From Boesenbergia rotunda (taxonomy: Eukaryota; Streptophyta; Magnoliopsida; Zingiberales; Zingiberaceae), in contig JAGFNQ010008734.1 in assembly GCA_024364735.1 (NCBI GenBank), forward strand, positions 186,001 through 250,000: DNA of 64,000 nucleotides, written 5' to 3'. The notes under the pieces were generated by a model. That model was not told the DNA's origin. It did not search any database and was given only the letters and a program-made list of their open reading frames with translations. Position 1 is the stretch's first letter, and each line of letters begins with the position of its first letter. Shown piece by piece: positions 31,797 to 41,992 of the stretch. The position numbers were made by a program, and so were the translations under genes.

Positions 31797-34700
31797 TTAC
31801 ATCTTGCGTAGTCCCAAAGACTTCACATGTTCATAAAACGACTCTTTAGTCAACGGCTTAGTAAAAGGATCTGCAAGCATTGCTCGGGTAGGGATGTATT
31901 CAAGAATTATCTTTTTCTTGTCAACAATATCCCTTACAAAATTTTATTTAATTTCTATATGCTTGCCTTTGCTGTGATATTTAGGATCCTTGGAAAAAGC
32001 TATAGCAGCTTGATTGTCACAATACACTGTAACAGGGTTCCCACTGTCCTCAACAATCTTCAGATGCTTCAGGAACCTTCTCAACCAGACAGCTTCTTGT
32101 ACAACCGCTGCACAAGCCACATACTCAGCCTCCATTGTCAACAGTGCTACACAAGCCTGTTTCTTGCTGTTCCATGAAATGGCACCTCCATTCAGCAAAA
32201 AAATATAGCCAGATGTGGATTTTCTGTCGTCAAGGTCCCCTGCCCAATCTGCATCTGCGTAGCCCTTCAAGCTCAGCTTTGATCCTCAGAAGCAGAGACA
32301 ATAATCTGCCGTTCCTTTGAGATATCTGAATATCCTTTTTACCGCTTTCCAGTGTCTCGATCCTGGGTTTGACTGGAAACGACTAACTAAGCCAACAGCA
32401 TAGCTTATATCAGGGCGAGTACACAACATAGTGTACATCAAACTACCAATGGCACTAACATATGGTCTTTTCTTCATCTCGGCTATCTCTTCAGGAGTCT
32501 TGGGAGACATACTTTTGCTCAAAACAACACCTTTCGCTGTAGGTGTTTGTTCAACGTTGCAATCAAACATATTGAAGTGTTGTAGTATCTTAGTAATATA
32601 AGCTTCTTGGGACAAACCCCAAAGTCTTTTTGATCGATCACGAATGATCCGTACTCCTAAGATATACTCGGCTTCTCCCATGTCAATTATGTCAAATTGT
32701 GATGAAAGCCAAAACTTGACCTCAATCACAACTTTTAAGTCATTTCCAGCTATTAGCATATCATCAACATATAATGATAAAATGACCAACTTTCCTTTAT
32801 CCTTTCTTAGGTAAACACAATGATCCTCATTGATCATTTCGAAACCATAAGATAAAATGACTTCATTGAATCTTATGTTCCATTGTCTCGACGCTTGCTT
32901 TAGCCCATATATAGACTTTTTAAGTCTACATACTTTTTCCTCTTGGCCATCAGCAATATAACCTTCTGGTTGTGCCATATAGATTTCCTCGTCAAGATTA
33001 CCATTAAGGAAAGCCGTTTTTACATCCATCTGATGTAATTCCAAGTCATAATGTGCTACTATAGCTAAAATGACACGTATTGACACAAACTTCACAACAG
33101 GAGAAAATGTCTCTTCAAAATCAATACCCTCCATTTGGGTATATCCTTTTGCAACCAGACGAGCTTTGTATTTATTAATCGATCCATCTGCCTTCCTCTT
33201 GATTTTGAGAATCCATTTATTCCCAATAGCCCTTCGGCCTGGAGGAAGATCGACTAAATCCCAAACCTGATTTTTTCTCATAGACTCCATTTCTTCATTC
33301 ATTGCAATTCTCCATTTTTCTCTAACTGAGCATCTCAATGCTTCCTCAACCGTTCGAGGTTCTTCATCGTCAACTGGGAGAATCATTAATGCCTCATTTT
33401 CAATGTCAAACCTTCTCCGAGGAATAATCTTACGATTACTTCTTCGCATGTTTGACTGTTGAGAAACTAATTCACTTATAGGCAATTTACTCCCACTAGG
33501 TTGACTAGATTCAGGTATTCCCTGAGATTCCTGATTTGTTAATGGAGGAACAATATCCTCCTCCTCTATTGCAAATAGAGGAGTTGATTTATCAACTTCA
33601 CCTCTTGTTGGGAACTCAGTTTCGAGAAAAGTAGCATCTCTTGACTCAATTTCAGAGATGGTTCCATCTTGTTGCTCACCAATAAAGACATAACCCTTAG
33701 AGGTATCAGAATATCTTACAAAAATACACTTCTTACCTCTGGGTCCTAAATTTTTATATTTGTGAGTCTTGTCATGAATATAAGCAGCTGACCCCCACGG
33801 TCTCAGATTACTCAAATCTGGTTTTCTGCCTGTCCAAAGTTCATATGGAGTAGATGGAACAGATTTAGAAGGCACCCGGTTAAGTATGTAGGTTGCAGCC
33901 AACAATGCATCTCCCCAATAGGAAATAGGCAAATTAGCTTGAGCCATCATCGACCTAACCATTTCAAGAAGAGTTCGATTTCTTCTTTCAGCAACTCCAT
34001 TTTGCTGTGGAGTTCCAGGGATAGTTAACTGTCTAATAATCTCTTTCTCATTACATATTGTCTTGAACTGATCAGACAAGTATTCACCTCCACGATCAGT
34101 GCGTAAGCTTTTAACCTTATGTTCCAATTGATTCTCAACTTCGTTCAAATAACGATTAAAGCAATCTAATGCTTCAGATTTATGAGAAATCAAATACACA
34201 TGACCAAAACGCGTGAAGTCATCAATAAATGTAATGAAATATGAACTACCATTTCTAGCCTTCATGTTCATTGGACCACAAATATCCGAATGAATCAATT
34301 GCAATGATGAATCAGCCCTAATAGCCTTACCAAACGGTTTCCTAGTTGCTTTTCTAGCAAGACAGTGCTCACATATAGACAAGTCAACTTTAGCACGAGT
34401 GCCGAGCAGACCCTCTCTTGCTAATCTATTCATTCTTTCTTGTCCTATATGTCCCAATCTAGCATGCCAAACTTCATCATTGACATCAGCATCACTAGTA
34501 AGAGCAATGTTTGAAAAACAACCATTATTTCCACAATTAACATCTGGTTCTACATCAAGAACCATGAAACCGTTTGATATAAAACCATATCCAATTAACA
34601 CAGAGTCAATTTTAAGTTCTACACGACGACTGTAAAAATTCATACAATAACCCAATTCAAGAAGACAATTCACAGAAACCAGATTCCGTCGAATCTCAGG

Positions 34701-35809
34701 AGCTACAGGACATCATGCAGAAACAATGTACGCCCACCACGAAGGTTGAGTTAGCAAGTGCCAATTCCTTTGACTTCAATTCTTGCATTGTTTCCCACAT
34801 AAATCCACTTATTGCCAGCTGGTACACGACGGTACTCCACGTATGTAGCTCGATCACGAGCTACATGGTTCGTTGCTCCTGAATCTATAATCCACAAAGG
34901 ATAAGAATCAGCTAACAACACCGAACTAGCAACATAAAGCTCATGAAAAGAAGACAAACATGGATTTATCTTTTTCGGCTCAGTACACTCCCGAGCAAAA
35001 TGACCCTTCTTGCCACAGTTGTAGCAAGTTAGCTTGCCTTTAGGTTTCTTTCCATTCTTCTTTCCTTTCTTCTTGATTGGGTCTTACACAGTAATAGCAC
35101 CAGCTTCTTTTCCCTTTCCCTTTCCCTTTCCTTTCTTAAACCATTTTTTCTTATTCTTGGATCCAGAACCTTCAGCTACAAAAGCTTGCTCAGAAATCCT
35201 TGCGGATTCTATTCTCTCCGCCTCCAGTTCAATATGGCGTGAGACATCAATGAAAGTCCTAATACTCTCACTGTGAGTAAGGTTCTGCTTCATTATTTTC
35301 CAAGAATCAGGAAGGGAACGAATAACTGCTTGAACCTGTTGTTCGTCGGCCAACTCATGACCAGCAGTCTTGAGCTCCCGAATCATATTACCCATTTCTC
35401 TCAGATGTTGGGTCATCGTTACATTCGGGCGCTTTTTACAATTGTCAAACTTGATTGTCAGTTGACGAAGCTTGCTTACACTAACTCCACTGTATCTCTC
35501 TTTCAGGGCAACTCAGACAGCATGAGCTGATGGTAGTGGCTCATACTCAAATACCATGTCATCTACCATTGAACTAATCAATATCCCCTTTGCAGTGGAA
35601 TCCTTTTTCTTCCATGCCCTATAGGCATCTAGATCAAGTCTGTACTGTGCGGTTGAACCAACAGCAGGTTCTACCATGAAATGATTTACAGCCTCCAGAA
35701 CTTCTTGTTCCTTAAGAACATATTGTATCTTGAGATGCCATATTTTGTAGTTGTCCCCATACAATTTCTCTCCCTTGTTCAGTTCAGCTATGATGTTCTT
35801 AGTTGCCAT
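31797..35809 (-). pseudogene. Copia gag-pol polyprotein, inactivated
   Basis: The ATG is at 35809. Gag begins MATKNIIAELNKGEKLYG, with a UBN2-like part, a Lys/Gly-rich KKWFKKGKGKGKGK tail and a CCHC knuckle near 35010. Protease has the motif IIDSGATNH near 34880. Integrase begins with a WHARLGHIGQERMNRL element, with HSD, TDRGGEYL and GVAERRNRT supplying the D, D and E residues. RT carries LYVDDMLIAGND near 32770, and RNase H has YADADWAGDLDDRKSTSGY. Lesions are stops at about 35513, 35083 and 34752, a one-base frameshift near 34715, and stops near 32285 and 31945. The longest open piece is 795 codons (34673-32286). Confidence 0.9.
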
Positions 35810-36115
35810 GATCTATCATAAATAAACATATTATTCATTAATTCAGTGTATATCATCTGTACATAATTTTTGATTGACTCAATGTAAACTTGACTTGGAT
35901 TACGAAATCAAGTGATAACTACGTTTTCACTCATCATTCGCATCATCCAATCTAATTAACATCGATCAATTATATTACATACATTCCATTAAATGAACTA
36001 ATCATTTGTCTTGAATATGAATTAATTATATAAATGAACTAATCATTGATAAGTCAGTCAACACATAACATAACTTTATTTAATAGGCTTAATAATTTGG
36101 TACAACAAACAGAAT
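35810..36115 (-). other. Leader spacer between extra ORF and gag
   Basis: AT-rich, no ORF or recognisable signal. Confidence 0.4.
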
Positions 36116-36841
36116 TTAATGAACTAGATATGTTGACATCATTCCCATAATAAAAAATATTATGGCAGTGGTTATCACTCTCTCGTTCATCTCTACTCGG
36201 CCAGTCTGATCAGGCTCGGGATCTTCCACAGATTCTATCGGATCTTCCTCAAATATTTCAGGGTCTTCCTCGATCATTTCCATATCAGGATCTTCCTCAA
36301 ATATTTCAGGGTTTTCCCCAGGCATTTCAAGATCTTCCTCGAACATTTCGGGATCCTCCTCGAACATGTCGGGATCTTCCTCGAATATTTCGGGATCGTC
36401 CTCGAACATTTCGGGATCGTCCTTGAACATTACGGGATCGTCCTCGAACATTACGGGATCGTCCTCGAACATTTCGAGATCTTCCTCGAACATTTCAGGA
36501 TCGTCCTCTGGGTCCTCCTCAGAATCTCCTAGGTCCTCTGGAAAATTCTGGCGAAGTAGTTCTCTACACAACTCGGTATATGAGATACGTCCTTCGTAGC
36601 ATCCCCAGATACATCTTGCAGTTACTTTAGCACGCCTCGGCAATGAACTAATCAATGCCCCGATCCCGTAGTTATCTAGGACTGGGAACTCTTCCTGCTC
36701 GAGTTTCCAAAATAGACGATCAAGCCTTCCCATATGCCCTTGGATGCCTAGATGTGGGAGGTAGTCAATCTCCTCTATCTGTTTCCTCAAATGATTCCAT
36801 CGCACATCTCGACGAGTCATTGTGGTAATAAATCTCGACAT
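36116..36841 (-). CDS. Unassigned leader ORF, acidic 8-residue repeats, hydrophobic C-terminus
   Basis: An intact 241-codon frame between the 5' LTR and gag, in element orientation. Residues 1-105 are a folded-looking segment (IDYLPHLGIQGHMGRLDRLF, LISSLPRRAKVTARCIWGC, YTELCRELLRQNF). Residues about 106-205 are runs of an 8-residue unit of the type DDPEMFEE, encoded by a 24-bp minisatellite. Residues about 220-241 are hydrophobic (VITTAIIFFIMGMMSTYLVH), a possible tail anchor. The bases just before the ATG read ttcaattccag, a good splice acceptor, so an upstream exon is possible. I recognise no family; a gag-like or captured host origin are both open. No stop or frameshift is seen, unlike in gag-pol next door. 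Confidence 0.5.
   Translation of the reverse strand: MSRFITTMTRRDVRWNHLRKQIEEIDYLPHLGIQGHMGRLDRLFWKLEQEEFPVLDNYGIGALISSLPRRAKVTARCIWGCYEGRISYTELCRELLRQNFPEDLGDSEEDPEDDPEMFEEDLEMFEDDPVMFEDDPVMFKDDPEMFEDDPEIFEEDPDMFEEDPEMFEEDLEMPGENPEIFEEDPDMEMIEEDPEIFEEDPIESVEDPEPDQTGRVEMNERVITTAIIFFIMGMMSTYLVH
36225..36510. repeat. 24-bp minisatellite
   Basis: Repeated unit of the form atcttcctcgaacatttcgg, plus four bases, with variants (atcgtcctc, atgtcgg). About ten copies in register with the 8-residue protein repeat on the minus strand. Confidence 0.85.
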
Positions 36842-37601
36842 CTGGAATTGAAATACACAATGTCAGTACAAAATCGACAAACCAGTAACAAAACTGGTTC
36901 AATTCAATTCACAACACAAATAGATAAAGACATATAAGTTTCCTTTTTGTTTGTAGCTACAATTAAGCCTATTTAAATTTGAGGTTCAACATAATAATTA
37001 AATCATTCTGTTTAGTTCAGATTATTAGATCAAAATGGTTTGGTTAAACCAACTAATGGTTTGAACCAAAACCGATTTGACCAACTTAATCTTTTTCAAC
37101 CAAACTAGAATCTAATTTAACTAAATTGAACCAAATCTAAACAAATTACCGAATACCACTTTTGGTTGGGCCTACTTGCCTTCACTCGGGAGGTCAGGAG
37201 TTCGAAACTCCTTTGGGCAGCAAGGTTTTTCCGAGTGTAGTAGAATAGGTTTCGATTTTTTTTTTATTGTTGATTTAATAAAATCAACTTTTCTCTTAAA
37301 AAAGAAACCCAAAACCTAATCTCGCCCCGCAGCTGCCTCTTCTCTTCTCCACGCAGCCTTCTTCCCCACACAGCCATTTTTTTTTCTCCTCGCCATCACA
37401 AACGCTATGGCCGCCTCCATCGACACATCCAGCCGAAGGCGACGGCTCCCTTGTGCGCGCGTGATGCGATCGTCGGCCAGTGGAGTGAAAACGCGCAGCG
37501 ATTGAAGAACTCAGTGGCGATTTCAACGATTTTCTCCATCAACAGATCGAGGAGTTCATCGTAAAGGAATTCAAGGTAAATCATGCTTTTACAATCTAAT
37601 C
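36842..37601 (-). other. 5' leader of TG..GA copia
   Basis: About 0.76 kb between PBS and the extra ORF. It holds the SINE-like segment at 37160-37270 and a GC-rich part at 37310-37590 with open frames that could be an upstream exon (on the minus strand a short frame starts at 37632 and runs through cttgaattcctttacgatg). No function assigned. Confidence 0.4.
37160..37270 (+). mobile_element. Possible SINE or tRNA-derived fragment
   Basis: Contains gaggtcaggagttcgaaactcc-like DNA, in which gagttcgaaactc (37198-37210) matches a tRNA/SINE B box, and ends in a T run (37254-37266), as some plant SINEs do. The A box is not convincing and no TSD was found. Confidence 0.35.
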
Positions 37602-37613
37602 GCTCTGATACCA
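37602..37613 (-). promoter_or_regulatory. Primer-binding site of TG..GA copia
   Basis: Minus strand TGGTATCAGAGC, one base from the LTR end, matching the tRNA-Met-type site. Confidence 0.92.
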
Positions 37614-37614
37614 A

Positions 37615-37916
37615 TCTTAGATTGAAAAACATGGGATGGAATCAAACTTACAGTGATCTCCTTTGCTTCTTCTTCCTCTGCTTGCCTGCTGTCACGTGAA
37701 ATATCACCACGGACAAAACCCGATTTATCACAAACCAAATCCCAGATGCTCCGATTCCTCTTCCTCGTGTCTCTTGGATTGCATTTGGATGCCTATTTAT
37801 ACAGGGAGAAGCAGACGTTTCCTCCATTGATGGAGGTATTCAATACTCCATCAATGGAGGCCATTAACGCCTGCAACCAGTAACGCTTGCAACGCCAAAA
37901 GTTTGTAACGCCAACA
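37615..37916 (-). repeat. 5' LTR of TG..GA copia
   Basis: 302 bp. The outer border is set by the TSD ctaag, the inner border by the PBS. Confidence 0.93.
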
Positions 37917-37921
37917 CTAAG

Positions 37922-38593
37922 AACGCCATCGAATGAGCCATCAATGAGTAGAAGTTGATGTTGGCTTGGTCATCATTAACCTAGCAACTATAAAGATTTG
38001 CATAGAGGCTGTCGGAGCATAAACAATAGCAAACAAGAATGAGAGAGTTAAAAGGAGATCCAACATATTTCCGCGCAGCCACTCCAATGCTTAAGTCTCT
38101 AACAAAAGAGAATGAAAAAGTAGAAGATGAAAAGTAGTTTAAGGTTTTGGATATGAATGTGTACGCATACTTGTGCTCTCGGGGGTGGACAATCTTTTTA
38201 TAGAGTCATGTATACACTCCCATGTTCTCCAAGATGTATGCTTGCATTACCCGCATCTTCCAGACTAAATGACTGTGTTTCCCTCATCGTTCGGAAAATA
38301 ACGACTACATTGTTCTTATTTTCAACGAGTAGTAGCTTATCACCTTAATGACTGTTGATCACCTAGAATCGGGAATCACCTTGAGTTGGGGGCATCATAG
38401 AATTGGAGATCTCCTTGAGTTGGAGATCTCCTAGAGTTGGGGAAGCCATGAAGTCAGGGTGCCTTCTAGTCAGGCTTACTTGGAGCCGGGCATGATCCCG
38501 ATCTAAGAGTGATGAGGAATTGGGGATCGACAAGGAATTACTAGAGTGTTGCAAGAATGACCCTTTGTTAACTTTGATTGTTACATTAGTAAG
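37922..38593. other. Unassigned intergenic DNA
   Basis: No gene. Between 38365 and 38460 short ggagatctcc and gagttggg motifs recur. Possibly debris of an old LTR element, but no border was found. Confidence 0.35.
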
Positions 38594-38860
38594 ACTATTA
38601 ATCTCTATATACAAATACTCTCCTATTATTATCTTATGTATCGAATAATATTGTGACAAAAAATCATACATCGATATTGGATATCTCAAACGATTAATCT
38701 TATAGTATAGAGAGATAATTCATTTAAAAAAAATAAAGTGTATCATCAGCTCATTAACTTGACTTCCCTGCTCATTGACTTAAGACTTCCCTACCTATCT
38801 TTCAAATGGGATGTGAATTTTAAAATATTAGATTTTTAAATTGTCCATCGTAATGTTTTA
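38594..38860 (+). repeat. Diverged direct repeat, left copy
   Basis: Begins actattaatctct and ends catcgtaatgtttt. Its partner at 55386-55650 is in the same orientation with moderate divergence. Together they flank the third gag-only element at a distance. Confidence 0.85.
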
Positions 38861-38976
38861 CTCTCGACGAGGAGATCTGGCTGCTCCCTTGTCGGGAGGT
38901 TAGAGGAGACGCGGATTTGACTGCACGCATGCAATAGTGATATAAGAGCAGTTGGCTCCCCCATTCTAGCGTTGGG

Positions 38977-39972
38977 TGTTGGGGCGATCTATGATCCGGA
39001 GTGATCATGTATTTTGATGTTTGGACAAAGGATTTAAGTTAGGTTTACCCTTGTATTTGATATGTGTATTTGAGTGTGTAGGTTTGCAGAATACAGATGG
39101 AAGTAGTTGGACGGTTTTAGGTCCGGTGAAGGATGGTGTGAGGAGACAAGTCATGGGCTTGTATACATCTGAGGGACCATGGAGAAAGTAGGGACAATGA
39201 GCCGAGGGAAGCGGACTTCGAGGCATACGTGAAGGGTGGCATGGGAGACAGGCCGTGGGCTTGCATGCATCCGAGGGACGAGAGCCAAAGTCGAAGAGGG
39301 CTTGAAGGCAACAGGTCGAGGTTGCTGAGTGGATAGTCAACTGAGTCGTGAGGGGTCGAGCGCTGAGGGAATTGTACTCGGGAAATCTTAGGGTCTGGGT
39401 GCTGAGAGAATTGTACTCGGGAAAGGAAACCTTAGGTTTAGGGGTAAATCAGTCGACTGATTCTTGATCAGTCGATTAATGAAGTCCACAGAAAGATCAG
39501 TCGACTGCCCCTGGAGCAGTCGGCTGATGGCCGCTGAAATTCGAATGTTAGGCTGTAACATTCGAATCTGAGTGGGACCAGTCGATTGGTAACGGTCATT
39601 TCAGCCTAGAGCACTATTTAAAGGGGCTCAGTTTTGACTGAGAGTTCTTGACGAAATTGGCTTTGGTTAAAGGTCAATTAGTAGTCTAAGAGCTCAGGAA
39701 GGTGTTGCGGGTTGTGGCAAGGTTTCTCCACCCACAAGAAGCTACACGAGCTAGCCGAATGTCTTCCGGGAAGTCATCCACCGACGAATAGGGATCGTCC
39801 ACCTTACGGACAGCTATGGAGTAAGAGTTTCATTTCCGAACTACGTAAATTGGTGTGTCTCCTTAGTTGTTAGTTTTAGTTTAATTGTATGTCCGCTTGC
39901 GCACTAACAACATGTAGGAAGAGAATCGAAAAGTTGCTATTCACCTCCCTAGCAAACGACAAGGTCCCAACA
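38977..39972 (+). repeat. 5' LTR of gag-only copy 3
   Basis: 996 bp, from TGTTGGGGCG to GGTCCCAACA. TATA-like TATTTAAA at 39615-39622. The cagtcgactg palindromes are partly degenerate here. Confidence 0.92.
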
Positions 39973-39974
39973 AG

Positions 39975-39986
39975 TGGTATCAAAGC
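39975..39986 (+). promoter_or_regulatory. Primer-binding site of gag-only copy 3
   Basis: TGGTATCAAAGC two bases after the LTR; one mismatch to the tRNA-Met-type site seen in copy 2. Confidence 0.88.
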
Positions 39987-40042
39987 CGAGGTTTGCTCGT
40001 CTACGGACTAACCGCCGGGAGAGCAAAAGGTGCTAGAGGAAG

Positions 40043-41652
40043 ATGGATTTGGAAGGTCCGCTTGGATGGGATACCCGGATCCCACCTCCATATGATCGAG
40101 ATGAGTTCGAGTATTGGAGGAAACGGTTGGAGACATGGTTCCAAATGGATTGAGACCATTGGACCGCGTTGGAAGTTCCATTTGAAGCTCCAACGGACAA
40201 GAAGGGAAAACACCTTCGACATCGGTATTGGACCAAGGATCAAACGGAGGAAGCGGAGGTGGATAAGGAGGTAACTAGAATTGTATTAAATTTATTACCT
40301 TCATATATTGTGTCAAATGTAGGAGAATACAAGAATGCATATGAGCTATGGATAAAGTGATAGCTTTGCATGAAAATTCGACACAGACAAGGAGGAGAGC
40401 CTAAGGAAGAGGGGCCATTGGTCCAAGAGAAGGAGAAAGATCAATCGGAAGTTAAGTCAAGTTCAACATCCGAAGAGGAGGAGAAAGTGAAATCGTCCAC
40501 ATCCTTAAGTGAGGAAGGAATAGAAGAAGTCTCCACTTCAAAGATTGAGGGGGAGAAGAGACCATCCTCAATGTCGGAGCAAGAAGAAGCTTCCCCCTCC
40601 ATCAAAGTAAAGTCAAAGGATCACATAAATTGCTTTGGGTGCAATCAAAAGGGACACTACAAAGACAAGTATTCATTGGGTAAGAAAAAGGAGGTAAATC
40701 CTAAACTCGATTCAAATAATTTGAAAACTAACATGAGTTGTAGGGATGGAACAAAGAATGATAAGAAGCATATAATTTGCTTCACGTGTGGTGAGCATGG
40801 ACACTACCACACTAAGTGCCCAAAGAAAGGAGAAATCAAGAAGTTGGCACACTTAAAGAAATTGAAAAAGAATAGGAGTTCAAGTCAAGGGGGAGCTTCA
40901 AAAGTGAAAGGGAATGTAATCTCTTATTTAAAATTAAATCCAATTTCCAATTCTTATATGCTTGTTAAGAATAATCATGGATTTAGGTATGATGATAGGA
41001 ATAGGGTTAACAAGGTAGATCATTCTATGAAATCATTACCCAAAGCTAGACCAAGAAAGACCCAAACTACCATGCCTAAGGAATGAAGGTGGTTAATGAT
41101 CAAGGCACAAATCCCAAGAAGGGGAGACATATGCCTAGGAAAGTGGATAGGTCTAGGAATGTCCGAGGTTGACATGTTGACTCTAGAGTTAGAGCTCTAG
41201 AGTTAGAAAATCAAGTCTTGAGGGCAAGACTTGAAGAAATGGAGAAAACCCTAAATAGATTCACTATTAGATCTAAGGGTTTAGGTATGAGATTGGGTAG
41301 TCAAAAATCCAACAGTGATATATCAGGTCTAGGATATCGATCTAAGTTCTCCAATGCCAATGAAAAGAAATATGCTAGGGTAGCATATAACTATGGCAAG
41401 GAGGGGAAGTCCGAAAATGGAAAAGGGATGTCATTTAAAAGCAAGGAGAAAGTCTTAACCGAGGAAAAGGGGTCCAAAGTTAAGAAGGTTAAGGGTGTAG
41501 GCCAAAAGTCACCGGAAGTACACCGGTGTGACCTAGTGTTTGTAGAGTCGCCTAGGGAGGTGGCTAAGGCTAAGAGCTTAAGGGGGAGTTCTAGAAGCCA
41601 AGATGGGACCCATGGTTTATGGATCTCGGGAGAATTTCTCTCGGAAGTCTAG
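40043..41652 (+). pseudogene. Gag of gag-only element copy 3
   Basis: The ATG is at 40043 (MDLEGPLGWDTRIPPPYD..). A copia-like gag N-terminus (EFEYWRKRLETWFQMD, VTRIVLNLLPSYI, KNAYELWIK) leads to an acidic Ser/Glu/Lys linker. Two knuckles follow: CFGCNQKGHYKDKY (last Cys replaced by Tyr) near 40632, and CFTCGEHGHYHTKC near 40780. The C-terminus is a coiled coil (41218-41290) and a basic tail. Lesions are TGA near 40151, tandem TGA TAG near 40359, and stop plus frameshift between 41084 and 41218. It is non-functional but is the fullest example of this gag in the window. Confidence 0.78.
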
Positions 41653-41992
41653 AGAGGTCATGAAGTGTGCCAAAGAATGTGGAGATGGATTTGAAGTCTC
41701 AATCCTAGGGATTTGGCACGATGGGTTTAAGTCTCATGCATGACAATATAACATTGAGGTCATATTGCATGAAAGTTGGTTTTTGATGTATAGATACCAT
41801 GTAAATCAATGCTGGGGATGCATTGTGATTTAGTATGGGAAGATACATCAAGAGGAGGTCAAAACTAGGATTTTAGGTCAAGGTTCAATTGAACCATTTA
41901 GCTAGTTTTGGGTTTTGTTTCAATTTTAGGATTGGTGATAGATACATATTTGAATGTATTTTTCCCAAGTAGATATGAGTACCACAAACCTC
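41653..41992 (+). other. 3' region of gag-only copy 3, up to copia insertion
   Basis: Non-coding and colinear with copy 1 (988-1370). It is interrupted at acctc by the copia insertion and resumes at 52709. Confidence 0.7.

Larger units (their letters stand above)
30414..37916 (-). mobile_element. Copia element with TG..GA LTR ends and extra leader ORF
   Basis: 302-bp LTRs at 30414-30715 and 37615-37916, flanked by identical ctaag (30409-30413 and 37917-37921). On the minus strand each LTR begins TGTTGGCG and ends TCTAAGA, so the termini are TG..GA instead of TG..CA. The PBS TGGTATCAGAGC lies one base inside the 5' LTR. The order on the minus strand is LTR, 1.8-kb leader with an extra ORF, gag, protease, integrase, RT, RNase H, about 1.1 kb without ORF, PPT-like gacgagtgggaga, LTR. 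Confidence 0.93.

Noticed and set aside
36366..36599. Ser/Asn-rich frame opposite the acidic-repeat ORF
   Set aside because: Shadow of the 24-bp minisatellite on the other strand; no start context or family.
36116..36841. Leader ORF as a pararetrovirus capsid-like protein
   Set aside because: No CCHC finger or conserved capsid motif could be pointed to; the thought rested on overall feel only.
37198..37210. Functional tRNA gene
   Set aside because: Only a B-box-like core is present; no cloverleaf or convincing A box, so at most a SINE or tRNA-derived fragment.
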